A stretch of 64,000 bases of DNA from an uncultured Adlercreutzia sp. (GTDB taxonomy: Bacteria; Actinomycetota; Coriobacteriia; Coriobacteriales; Eggerthellaceae): positions 1-64,000 of the forward strand of contig CAJUSP010000004.1 of the NCBI GenBank assembly GCA_910589165.1. The letters run 5' to 3'. A program made the translations under genes and the position numbers. The notes under the pieces are model-generated. The model did not search any database. It worked only from the letters and a program-made list of their open reading frames with translations, and was not told the origin of the DNA. Positions within the stretch are counted from its first letter, which is position 1, and each line of letters starts with the position of its first letter. Positions 50,932-58,678 of this stretch are shown here, in pieces.

Positions 50932-51735
50932 ATGAAAGATATGAGAGCAAAGACCCGGGCAGCAGCCGGGGTTGCCGCAAGCCTGACGATGGTTGCCTCG
51001 ATGACTGCCGTGCCCGCCTTGGCGGTGGCGCCGGATGCTGATGGCGCGGCCGAGGCGCCGGCATCGTGCGAGGCCGTGCAGTCGGGTGTGGCCGCGGCGG
51101 CGGTGAAGGTGGCCGATGTGCAGGGAGCCTTCGCCTGGGATCAAAGCGCCATAACGCCCAACGAGACCATTCGCAGTCTGTTCCAGAAAACGGTGAAAGC
51201 GCTGTGCGGCGCTCAGATTCCCGTGACGGTGGAGAACCCGCTGAACTGGGAGATTACCGTGTCGGGTGCGGTCGATGAGGCTTATACGGCGTCGGTGGGC
51301 GAGCTGGCCGAAGACGATGCGGTGCAGCGCCCGATGACCTGCACCTGCGGCGGCAATCCGGCCGGCGGCAAGGCCATCGTGACTGCCGAGGTGAAGGGCG
51401 TGCCGGTGGAGGCCATGCTGGCCCGCGCCGGTGTGCAGCCTGGGGCCAACGCGGTGACCTTCGTGTCTTCCGACGGGGCCCGCACGGTTCTGCCGCTGGG
51501 CTACGTCATCGGACGCCATGGAGTTATCAGCTACGAGATCAACGAGGAGGACCTGTCGGCTTCGGTTGGCGGCAACAACCAGCTGTGGCTGGCCCGCACG
51601 CCGGCCAACTACTTCGCGCGCGATGTGGTGGAGATCGTCGTGTCGGCCGAAGAGGAGGCGCCGGCGGTGCCCGACGAAGAGGCCGCGCATCCCAACAGCC
51701 CTAATGCCGGCGTGTTGGCTGGCGGCCAGGAGTAG
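50932..51735 (+). CDS. Sulfite-oxidase-type molybdopterin domain protein (5' part of a split gene)
   Basis: Protein of 267 residues with a signal peptide (AAAGVAASLTMVASMTAVPALA). LNWEITVSG, RPMTCTCGGNP (candidate Mo-ligand Cys, about residue 135) and GYVIGRHGVISYEINEEDL mark a sulfite-oxidase-like Mo-pterin domain. It lies 11 bp after the triheme fusion gene, so the two may form a complex. The protein stops just where the Ig-like dimerisation domain should begin; that domain is encoded in the +1 frame immediately downstream. Confidence 0.8.
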   Translation: MKDMRAKTRAAAGVAASLTMVASMTAVPALAVAPDADGAAEAPASCEAVQSGVAAAAVKVADVQGAFAWDQSAITPNETIRSLFQKTVKALCGAQIPVTVENPLNWEITVSGAVDEAYTASVGELAEDDAVQRPMTCTCGGNPAGGKAIVTAEVKGVPVEAMLARAGVQPGANAVTFVSSDGARTVLPLGYVIGRHGVISYEINEEDLSASVGGNNQLWLARTPANYFARDVVEIVVSAEEEAPAVPDEEAAHPNSPNAGVLAGGQE

Positions 51736-51742
51736 CGTCGCT

Positions 51743-52027
51743 ATGATCGCGCCGATGCAGGTTCAGGTCGGTCGTCCCGTGCGGTTCGAAGGCTATGCCG
51801 AGGACTACGGTTGCCCCATCGCCGCCGTGCAGTTTTCCCTGGACGGCGGTGATACCTGGACCGACTACGATGTGTCGGGCTCTACGGGGGATTTGTGGGT
51901 GCACTGGACCTTCGAGTACACCCCCGAGCGCCCCGGCGCGTACTGCCTGCTCGTCCGCTCGGTAAACGAGCGCGGCGAGGCGAGCCCCGAGCCCGACATA
52001 GCCGAGTTCACGGCATTCGAGGCTTAA
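51743..52027 (+). CDS. Ig-like dimerisation domain of a sulfite-oxidase-type enzyme (3' part of a split gene)
   Basis: Protein of 94 residues. VRFEGYAEDYGCPIAAVQFS, DGGDTWTDYD and HWTFEYTPERPGAYCLLVRS match the C-terminal domain of the upstream triheme enzyme segment by segment. It is in the +1 frame relative to the preceding gene. AGGAG lies 10 bp before the ATG, so separate translation is possible. Either the molybdoenzyme is naturally two chains, or one base was lost or gained (mutation or assembly error). Confidence 0.7.
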   Translation: MIAPMQVQVGRPVRFEGYAEDYGCPIAAVQFSLDGGDTWTDYDVSGSTGDLWVHWTFEYTPERPGAYCLLVRSVNERGEASPEPDIAEFTAFEA

Positions 52028-52079
52028 TCGTCTGGCGGGAAGCGCCGCGCAACAGAGCGGTGCCGTCCGTCAGACAGAG

Positions 52080-52121
52080 GCGCCCGCCCGGTTTCGGCCG
52101 CGGCGGGCGCTTCTGCGTTTG
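52080..52121 (+). terminator. Terminator-like hairpin, second copy
   Basis: Stem 52080-52088 with 52102-52110, followed by TTCTGCGTTTG. It is nearly identical to the hairpin at 47402-47442 (40 of 42 bases) and closes the molybdoenzyme gene cluster. Confidence 0.7.
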
Positions 52122-52174
52122 GGTGCGTCGTAAGCGGGTGTGCTGCCGGGGTTTCGGGGAGCGCTCGCTTGCGT

Positions 52175-52735
52175 TTACTTCGCTTGGCGGGCGGCTTTGC
52201 GGGCCTCGCGCAGCTGCTTGCGGATTGCGGCGGCCAGTTGGTCGCGCAGGGCTTCGGCGTGCTCGACTTCTGCGGTTACCACGCCGGCGTCCCAGCGGTA
52301 GATGGCGCAGGTCTCGTCAATGGCGGCATCGAGGGCCGCTTCGTCGTGCTCCTTCACCACCATGGCCAGCGCCGTCTGGCCCTCGGCCAGGTTCTGGGCG
52401 GCCCACTCCATGAGCGAGTCGTCGTCCGCGACGTCCTTGTCGTCGATGGCCATGCCGGCGGCAAGCCCGATGCCTGTGCCCAGCAGCACGCCGATTGGGC
52501 CTCCCAAAACACCTACGACGGCGCCGATGATGCCGCCGAACCCGGTGTTGTTGGTGTCGTCGTAGCCGTCCTCGTAGCCGTCGGCGGCCATAATGATGCC
52601 GCCCTCGTTCCTCACGACGGCCATTTCCAGGATGGTGTACCCCTCGGTGCTTTCCTCGTCTTTCAGACGATTGAATTGGTCGTAGGCCGCGCCCTCGTTT
52701 TCGAAGGTGACAAGTGCCACGTTGAGATCTGCCAT
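52175..52735 (-). CDS. DUF1269-like general stress/membrane-associated protein
   Basis: Protein of 186 residues. A ferredoxin-like N-terminal part (LNVALVTFENEGAAYDQFNR) is followed by a glycine-zipper hydrophobic segment (GFGGIIGAVVGVLGGPIGVL and GTGIGLAAGMA), then a second alpha/beta part. This order is that of DUF1269-type proteins. Function unknown, perhaps stress-related. AAAGGAG precedes the ATG. The end is a basic helix (KQLREARKAARQAK). Confidence 0.75.
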   Translation of the reverse strand: MADLNVALVTFENEGAAYDQFNRLKDEESTEGYTILEMAVVRNEGGIIMAADGYEDGYDDTNNTGFGGIIGAVVGVLGGPIGVLLGTGIGLAAGMAIDDKDVADDDSLMEWAAQNLAEGQTALAMVVKEHDEAALDAAIDETCAIYRWDAGVVTAEVEHAEALRDQLAAAIRKQLREARKAARQAK

Positions 52736-52911
52736 GATCGCTCCTTTGCGTCGCTGCGTGCGGAATCGTTGCTGCTTTCAGTATAGGAAGCGCTGCGGCA
52801 TCGAGGGGGAAGTGAGGCCCTTCTGTCACAAGAGCGTTGCACGTGTCGGCGCGCAACCAACGGCTTTTTGTCCACTTGCGCTCGGGATGCGTGCAAAATC
52901 GAAAAAAGTGC

Positions 52912-52939
52912 TTGCGCGAGTGCTTTGTTGTGCTAAAGT
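52912..52939 (+). promoter_or_regulatory. Promoter of the T-box leader
   Basis: TTGCGC (52912-52917) and an extended -10, TGCTAAAGT (52931-52939), are spaced by 16 bp and lie just upstream of stem I. Confidence 0.55.
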
Positions 52940-52959
52940 ACGGCCCAGCAATTGAATAG

Positions 52960-53246
52960 ACCTGAAACCGATGAGGCGAAAGTCAAGCCATCCGGGCACT
53001 CCCAGAGAGCGGGCGTAGCTGAGATTCCCGCAGAACGCCAGATGGTAAATGGATCGCCGAGGGAAAGGGGAAAGGTTGGCGCGGTTTGTATCCGTGAGGC
53101 CGAGTATCTGGACCGTGAGCCTGCGTTAAAGGCAGAATGGGTGATAGCCCGTTCACGAGAGGGTTCGCAGCCGCGAGCCAATTAAAGGTGGCACCGCAGA
53201 TCTTCAAGGGATCTGTCCTTTAAGCAAAGGACAGATCCCTTTTTTG
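52960..53246 (+). ncRNA. T-box riboswitch with a UGG (tryptophan) specifier
   Basis: The stem I base pairs GGCGA (52975-52979) with TCGCC (53054-53058). A second stem pairs GCCATC (52987-52992) with GATGGT (53041-53046). Between them is an internal loop whose 3' side contains TGG (53050-53052) followed by A, the specifier position. The distal AGAGAG and GCTGAGA elements are present. The T-box AAAGGTGGCACCGC (53184-53197) can form the antiterminator. The terminator stem is 16 bp (53206-53221 with 53226-53241) plus a T-run. Uncharged tRNA-Trp should switch on the ECF transporter genes downstream. Confidence 0.92.
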
Positions 53247-53355
53247 TTGGGTCGCCTCTCTCGATCAGCGTCGGCACAGGGCAATTGCGAAGACAAGGAA
53301 AGCTCGCAGGAAGCGAGCGCAACCGGGCCCTGTGCCCAAGAAAGGACTGATCGAA

Positions 53356-53964
53356 ATGGCAGAACTCCGTTTGACCGCTGACGGCGAGACCGCGACCCCC
53401 GCTGCAGGCGCCAAGCGCGCCGTGGCCGCCCAGGACAAGAAGGGCCTGGGTATTCAGGACCTCATTTTGGTGGCCGTGCTGCTGGCCGCCGGCGCCGTGC
53501 TGAAGCTGACTGTGGGCAGCTTGCTGGCCTCCTTTGGCATGAAGCCGAACTTCATCATCGCCGCCTACTGCCTGGCCATTATCATCATTCGCCCGAACGT
53601 GGCCCAGTCGCTGGCGATCGGCTTGATTGCCGGTCTGGTGTGTCAGATTCCCATGCTGAATGCCACGCCGCTGCTGAACATCCCCTCTGAGCTTCTGGGC
53701 GCCCTGGCTTGCGGGCTGCTCATCCACGTGCCCATGAAGATCGGCAAGCTGGACATCAACCCGCTCGTGAACACGTTCATCTCCACCTGCGTGTCCGGCT
53801 TCACGTTCGCGGCGCTGTCCGTCTACATCAACGTGGTGTCCGTTGGCGGCGACTTCGCCGTGGCCATGGCCGCCTACGTGGCCATCGTGCTGGGCACCGC
53901 CACCTTCAACTGCATCTTCGTAGAGGTCTTGGCCACGCCCCTGAAAAAGGTGCTGAAGCGCTAA
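53356..53964 (+). CDS. ECF transporter substrate-binding (S) component, TrpP-like, probable tryptophan uptake
   Basis: Protein of 202 residues with about six membrane helices. KPNFIIAAYCLAIIIIRPN, LAIGLIAGLVCQIPML and LLNIPSELLGALACGLLI resemble TrpP-family membrane proteins. The T-box UGG specifier immediately upstream and the ECF ATPase and T genes downstream support tryptophan import. AAAGGA precedes the ATG at 53356. The exact substrate rests on the leader and family resemblance. Confidence 0.85.
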   Translation: MAELRLTADGETATPAAGAKRAVAAQDKKGLGIQDLILVAVLLAAGAVLKLTVGSLLASFGMKPNFIIAAYCLAIIIIRPNVAQSLAIGLIAGLVCQIPMLNATPLLNIPSELLGALACGLLIHVPMKIGKLDINPLVNTFISTCVSGFTFAALSVYINVVSVGGDFAVAMAAYVAIVLGTATFNCIFVEVLATPLKKVLKR

Positions 53965-54000
53965 GCAGGTTTGGAAGAGCTTCGACAAGAAAGACTAGCA

Positions 54001-54840
54001 ATGATCGAGTTCAAAGAATTCAGTTTCCGGTACCGGGAGGGTGCTGAGCCGGTGGTCAAGGATATCTCTCTGACCATTCCCGACGGCTGTTTCGTCGGTA
54101 TTACGGGAGCGGCGGGATCGGGCAAATCTACCCTCACCTACGCTATCAACGGCATCATCCCGCACTGCTACCCCGGCGACTTTTACGGGGCGGTCAGCGT
54201 GGAGGGCTGCGACACCGTGGAAACCTCGCTGACCGATCTGTCGCGGATGGTGGGCAGCGTGTGCCAGGATATCGATTCGCAGATGGTGTCCACGGTGGTG
54301 GAAGACGAGATTCTCTACGGTCTGGAGAACTTCGCGGTGCCGTGGGACGAGATTCCCGCACGTGTTGACGAGGCCCTGGCCTCTATGGGCATCGAGGACC
54401 TGCGCGACCGCACTATCGACAGCCTGTCCGGAGGGCAGAAGCAGAAGGTTGCGGTGGCTTCCGTGATTGCCCTGCATCCGAAGGTGCTCGTGCTGGACGA
54501 GCCCACCGCTGAGCTGGATCCGGCCTCCTCGGTAGCGGTGTTCGACTTGCTGGCCCGTTACGCGCGCGAACATGGCACGACCGTTGTGGTGGTGGAGCAG
54601 AAGATCGCGCTCTTGTCCGATTACGCTGACCTGTTGGTCATTGTGGACGATGGGCGCATCCGCTTCGCCGATACGCCCGACGCGGTGCTGGCCCATTCCG
54701 ACGAGCTGCTGGCCCTGGGCGTGAACTGCCCGCGCGCCACGACGCTTATGAACGCCCTGGGCAAACAGGGGCTCTATGACGGCCCCACGGTGCGCAACGT
54801 GGCCCAGGCGGCGGCAGCGCTTCAGGAGGTGCTCGCATGA
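54001..54840 (+). CDS. ecfA1: ECF transporter ATPase A1
   Basis: Protein of 279 residues. Walker A GAAGSGKSTL, Q-loop VCQDIDSQMVS, intact signature LSGGQKQKVAVAS and Walker B VLVLDEPTAELD. It powers the transporter together with the next ATPase. The ATG at 54001 matches the family N terminus (MIEFKEFSFRY); only a weak AAGAAAG precedes it. The stop overlaps the next start as ATGA. Confidence 0.92.
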   Translation: MIEFKEFSFRYREGAEPVVKDISLTIPDGCFVGITGAAGSGKSTLTYAINGIIPHCYPGDFYGAVSVEGCDTVETSLTDLSRMVGSVCQDIDSQMVSTVVEDEILYGLENFAVPWDEIPARVDEALASMGIEDLRDRTIDSLSGGQKQKVAVASVIALHPKVLVLDEPTAELDPASSVAVFDLLARYAREHGTTVVVVEQKIALLSDYADLLVIVDDGRIRFADTPDAVLAHSDELLALGVNCPRATTLMNALGKQGLYDGPTVRNVAQAAAALQEVLA

Positions 54841-55814
54841 TTGAGTTCAAGAACGTCTCGGCGTCCTACGATGGCGAACTGGCGGTGCTGCGCGACGTGA
54901 GCTTCACGGTGAACGACGGCGACTTCGTGGCCTTCGTGGGCACCAACGGTGCTGGCAAGTCCACCACCATGCGCCTGGCTAACGGGCTCTTGAAGCCCAC
55001 AGCGGGCGAAGTGCTCGTGGACGGCGTACCCACCACGGCCCTGAAGACCAGCGAGCTGGCCCGCAAGATCGGTTTCCTGTTCCAAAACCCCGATCGGCAG
55101 ATTTGCTGCAACACCGTGCGCGAGGAGCTGCTGTTCGGCTTTAAGGCGCTCGGCGAGGAGGGTCCGGACGCCGAGGCCCGCGTAGACGCCATGATCGAGC
55201 GCTTCGGCTTCGACGGCGACGCAGAGCCCTACCTGCTGAACCGCGGCACCCGCCAGCTTTTGGCCCTGGCCTCCATTATTGTGCTGGCGCCGCCCACCAT
55301 CATTTTGGACGAGCCCACGACGGGCCTCGATTTCCGCGAGTGCGTGAAGGTCATGGACATCGTGTGCGAGCTGAACGAGGGTGGAACCACGGTTATCATG
55401 GTGTGCCACGACATGGAGGTGGTGGGCGATTTCGCCCATCGCGTTATTGCCATGACGGCAGGCCAGGTAGTGGCCGACGGGGCCACGTTCGATGTGCTCC
55501 GCGACGGCGCAGTGCTGAAGGCGGCCCACATCTTGCCGCCGCAGGTAACGGAGGTGTCGATGATCCTCGGCCGCGAGCCCGGCTGCGTGCCGGCGGTGGC
55601 GGCTGCGAACACGGTGCCCCAGATGGTGGAGGCCGTGGCCCAGGCGAAGCAGGCCGAGCTGCAGCAGGTGGCCGAGGCGGCGGCTCTGGCCGACGATGTG
55701 CTGGCGGTACTTGCTGCCGAGCAGGCCGCCACCGCGGCAGCCATCGTGGAGGCGTCGGCCGATTACGAAGCGCCGGCTGCGGCGATGGGCGCGAGCGAAG
55801 AGGAGGGCCGCTAA
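54837..55814 (+). CDS. ecfA2: ECF transporter ATPase A2 with degenerate signature motif
   Basis: Protein of 325 residues. Walker A GTNGAGKSTTM and Walker B TIILDEPTTGLD are intact, but the signature reads LLNRGTRQLLALAS in place of LSGGQ, so this subunit probably contributes only one functional ATP site. An Ala/Glu-rich C-terminal extension of about 70 residues is also unusual. Overlaps ecfA1 by 4 bp and precedes ecfT by 1 bp. Confidence 0.9.
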   Translation: MIEFKNVSASYDGELAVLRDVSFTVNDGDFVAFVGTNGAGKSTTMRLANGLLKPTAGEVLVDGVPTTALKTSELARKIGFLFQNPDRQICCNTVREELLFGFKALGEEGPDAEARVDAMIERFGFDGDAEPYLLNRGTRQLLALASIIVLAPPTIILDEPTTGLDFRECVKVMDIVCELNEGGTTVIMVCHDMEVVGDFAHRVIAMTAGQVVADGATFDVLRDGAVLKAAHILPPQVTEVSMILGREPGCVPAVAAANTVPQMVEAVAQAKQAELQQVAEAAALADDVLAVLAAEQAATAAAIVEASADYEAPAAAMGASEEEGR

Positions 55815-55815
55815 C

Positions 55816-56583
55816 ATGGCGAAGTTTCTGGAATACGTGCCGGGGGACAGCATCCTGCACCGCATGAACCCCAGCGTGAAGCTCATCTGCGCCGTGCTGT
55901 TCGCCGTCGCCTGCTTCGTCACCAGCAACCTGGTGTTTCTGGCCGTGCTGCTGGCGGCGGCGCTGGTGCTGGCGGTGTCCTGCGGCTTGGGCCGCGAGAC
56001 GGCGGGCCTGTGCAAGGCGGTGTTCGCGTTCTCGCTCATCCTGGCCGTGGTGATTCTGCTGACCACGCCCTACGGTGTGCCGCTCGTGCCGCTGCCCTGG
56101 GGCTTCATCGGCACGGGCAGTCTGCTGGCGGCGCTCACGGTGATGGTGCGCCTCATGGCCGCCGCCATCCCGTTGTTCCTCGTGTTCTACGTCACCAAGA
56201 TGAACGACATTACGAACTCGGCGGTGAAGCAGCTGCATGTACCCTACAAGTACGCGTTCACGTTCACCAGTACCGTGCACTTCATTCCCGTGTTCATGAA
56301 CGACATGGCCGGCATTATGGAAGCGCAGACGGCCCGTGGCGTGGCTTTCGATGGTTCCATCGTGCAGAAGGTGCGCCTCATGATCCCCTTGTGCGTGCCG
56401 CTGCTTATCAGCTCGGTGCGCAAGACGAATTCCGCGGCCATCGCCGCCGAAGTGCGCGGCTTCAACCTGCGCACCCGCGAGAGCGGCTACAAAGAGTATC
56501 CGCTGACCGGCATTGATTACGCCGCCGTCGCCCTATGCGTGTTGGTGCTGGTAGCTGCCATCGCGGTGGCCGTGCTGGGGTAG
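55816..56583 (+). CDS. ecfT: ECF transporter transmembrane (T) component
   Basis: Protein of 255 residues with about five membrane helices (for example LICAVLFAVACFVTSNLVFL). The cytoplasmic coupling motifs appear as AQTARGVAFD and AEVRGFNLRTRESG, the ARG-type motifs that dock to the ATPases. It starts at 55816 with GGAGG upstream and completes a dedicated S-A1-A2-T operon under T-box control. Confidence 0.9.
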   Translation: MAKFLEYVPGDSILHRMNPSVKLICAVLFAVACFVTSNLVFLAVLLAAALVLAVSCGLGRETAGLCKAVFAFSLILAVVILLTTPYGVPLVPLPWGFIGTGSLLAALTVMVRLMAAAIPLFLVFYVTKMNDITNSAVKQLHVPYKYAFTFTSTVHFIPVFMNDMAGIMEAQTARGVAFDGSIVQKVRLMIPLCVPLLISSVRKTNSAAIAAEVRGFNLRTRESGYKEYPLTGIDYAAVALCVLVLVAAIAVAVLG

Positions 56584-56660
56584 GGGCGGCTCTTTTAGCA
56601 CGAAGGGCATTTCGGCAGCGGCATTATTTTGCCGATGGAGGCGACGGCAAAACAATGCCG

Positions 56661-57320
56661 TTACCTCACTGAGAACAGTTTCTTGGCTTCTCGGGTGAAG
56701 CGGCCCTTGGTGAAGAGGAGGAGGGCAGCGAGGAACAGGGCGGCGGCGGTAAGGGAGGCCCAGGCCAGATAGGGCCAGGTGACTTGGCCCAAGGCCAACG
56801 AGAGGGCCGGTACGGCGCCCAGAATCACGTCGTAGATGAGGTACTTCGCGTAATCGGTGATGAAGGTGCCGCGGAAGGTGGCTACCAGGATGGCGTCGAA
56901 GAGGATAGCAAGAAGGCTGATGCTGGGAATGACGAAGGTGGTCACGGCCAGGTTGCCCGTGGCGATGAACCAGAGAGCGGCCACGGCCAGAAGCACGAGG
57001 AAGTAGCGCTCGATGAGGCGGAGGAAGTCCGGCGCGTGGGCGATCATGTTGCGCACGAACAGGTAGTTCAGCGCGATAGCCGCCACGGCGGCGATGACGG
57101 ACAGGGGCGAGGAGCCCAGGGCGACGCCGAGGGCCACGATGCCGGCAGCCAAGGCGATGCTCGCAACGAGCAGCACGCGCTGGGCCGCCATGCTGCGCCG
57201 GGTGAAGGGCACCGCGGGAAAGGGAGAGGGCACAGCGCTGCCTTCGAGCCCCGTGCCGCACAGCGGGCAGCGGTTAAGCTCGCCAGTGAAATCGATATGG
57301 CAGCGGTCGCAGTGCTTCAT
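56661..57320 (-). CDS. DUF6320-like membrane protein with N-terminal zinc ribbon
   Basis: Protein of 219 residues. CDRCHIDFTGELNRCPLCG at the start is a two-pair zinc ribbon; about six hydrophobic helices follow (for example VLLVASIALAAGIVALGVAL and LIERYFLVLLAVAALWFIA). This is the shape of DUF6320 proteins. The ATG at 57320 has AGGAAG upstream and overlaps the acyltransferase stop by 4 bp, so it is the last gene of a three-gene operon. Confidence 0.8.
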   Translation of the reverse strand: MKHCDRCHIDFTGELNRCPLCGTGLEGSAVPSPFPAVPFTRRSMAAQRVLLVASIALAAGIVALGVALGSSPLSVIAAVAAIALNYLFVRNMIAHAPDFLRLIERYFLVLLAVAALWFIATGNLAVTTFVIPSISLLAILFDAILVATFRGTFITDYAKYLIYDVILGAVPALSLALGQVTWPYLAWASLTAAALFLAALLLFTKGRFTREAKKLFSVR

Positions 57321-58678
57321 GGGTTTCTTCCTACTCGGCCTTGCTCGCGTTGGGGCGCGCGGGTCTTCTGCTGTTGCCAGGCGGCGCCAGCGGCGAGCAG
57401 GCGGTCTTCCAGCTGGGCCTCCTTCAGGTCGCGGTCGATCTCGGCAGCTTCCCTGCTCACGTTCGCGAAGCCCGTGATGCCATCGTCGGCCAGCAGGCGC
57501 ACGAGGTTGCGGGCGACGCGCAGGCTGACGAACCGGCTCGAAATGCCGATGCACAAGTCGTCCCCGAAGGTGCTCACGATGAAGTTCAGCCCGGCCGGCG
57601 AAGTGAGCGCACTGATGCCCTCCACGTAGGGGGCGGCGGCCTCGTCTACGGCGACGCGTCCCAGGCTGGAAACGGTGCAGGTGACCTCGCGGGCCGTTTT
57701 CCACGCCGCAATATCCAGCACGAAATCCTTCAGGAACAACGGCGCCAGGCGCAGAAGAGGGTTCTTCTCCAGCTTGATCATCTGCATCATGCGGCGCTTC
57801 AGGGCCTCAGGCTCCGTGCCGTCGGTCAGCTGCCGCTGCACCCGGGCAGCAATCTGCGCCAGCGACTCGTCGGCATCGCCGGGGGTGTAGCTTACGAAGG
57901 CCAGTCCGAAGAAGTTGCGCAGGGTGGTGGAGCCGAACAGCGAGCGCAGGTCCACGGGCACGTCCATGTGGATGGCCCGGTCGCGCTCGGCGGCGGGCAT
58001 CTCGCGGCGGATGGCGGCGATGACGGCGGCGATGAGCCAGCTCGTGACCGTGGCGTCGGCAGCCTTGGCCCGGGCGTGCACCTCCGCGGCGGAGTAGTGC
58101 AGCTCCAGGTAGGTGAAGTCGTCGTCGCGCTTCCATCCGGGCAGGCGGAAGACCTTCGGCTGGGTGGCGCCGCCGGCGGCCGCCCGGTCGTAGTTGGCCG
58201 AGAAGCTGTCCTCGGTCTTGGCCGCCTCGGTGCCGGGGTAGGCAATCTCGCTCACGGGGGCGCCGTAGCGCTCGCGCGCGTAGGCGGCCAGCAGCGTCTT
58301 CAGAAACTCCAGGCTGCCGCGCCCGTCGGAAATCATGTGGGATACTTCCACGTTGATGCGCCGCTCGTAGTAGGTGACGCGGAAGAGCACGCTTTTGGGC
58401 CCCGTATGCAGGCCGAAGCAGACCGGCAGCGCCTCGGATTCGGCGCGGGGCGCGGTTTTCGCCGGTTCCAGGTAGTGCCAGAACAGGCCGCTTCGCAGGC
58501 ATACGTTGAAGCCGGGGAAGCGGGCGATGGCGACATCCAGCGCCCGCTGGAGCGCTTCGGCATCCACTTCGTCGCGCATGGTGGCGGCCAGGCGGAACAC
58601 CGTCTGGTTGCCGCTGCCGGCCTGGGAGGCGTAGAACTTGCCGACGTTGTCTAGTCGGTACCAAGCAGGGGCAGCCAT
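57317..58678 (-). CDS. Condensation/alcohol-acetyltransferase-like acyltransferase
   Basis: Protein of 453 residues of the chloramphenicol-acetyltransferase-like fold. The HxxxD motif is present as SHMISDGRG, and later DVPVDLRSLFGSTTLRNFFG fits the family's second conserved block. No carrier domain is fused and no NRPS genes are nearby, so it probably transfers an acyl group between small molecules or lipids. It overlaps the hydrolase gene by 28 bp and the DUF6320-like gene by 4 bp. Confidence 0.8.
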   Translation of the reverse strand: MAAPAWYRLDNVGKFYASQAGSGNQTVFRLAATMRDEVDAEALQRALDVAIARFPGFNVCLRSGLFWHYLEPAKTAPRAESEALPVCFGLHTGPKSVLFRVTYYERRINVEVSHMISDGRGSLEFLKTLLAAYARERYGAPVSEIAYPGTEAAKTEDSFSANYDRAAAGGATQPKVFRLPGWKRDDDFTYLELHYSAAEVHARAKAADATVTSWLIAAVIAAIRREMPAAERDRAIHMDVPVDLRSLFGSTTLRNFFGLAFVSYTPGDADESLAQIAARVQRQLTDGTEPEALKRRMMQMIKLEKNPLLRLAPLFLKDFVLDIAAWKTAREVTCTVSSLGRVAVDEAAAPYVEGISALTSPAGLNFIVSTFGDDLCIGISSRFVSLRVARNLVRLLADDGITGFANVSREAAEIDRDLKEAQLEDRLLAAGAAWQQQKTRAPQREQGRVGRNP

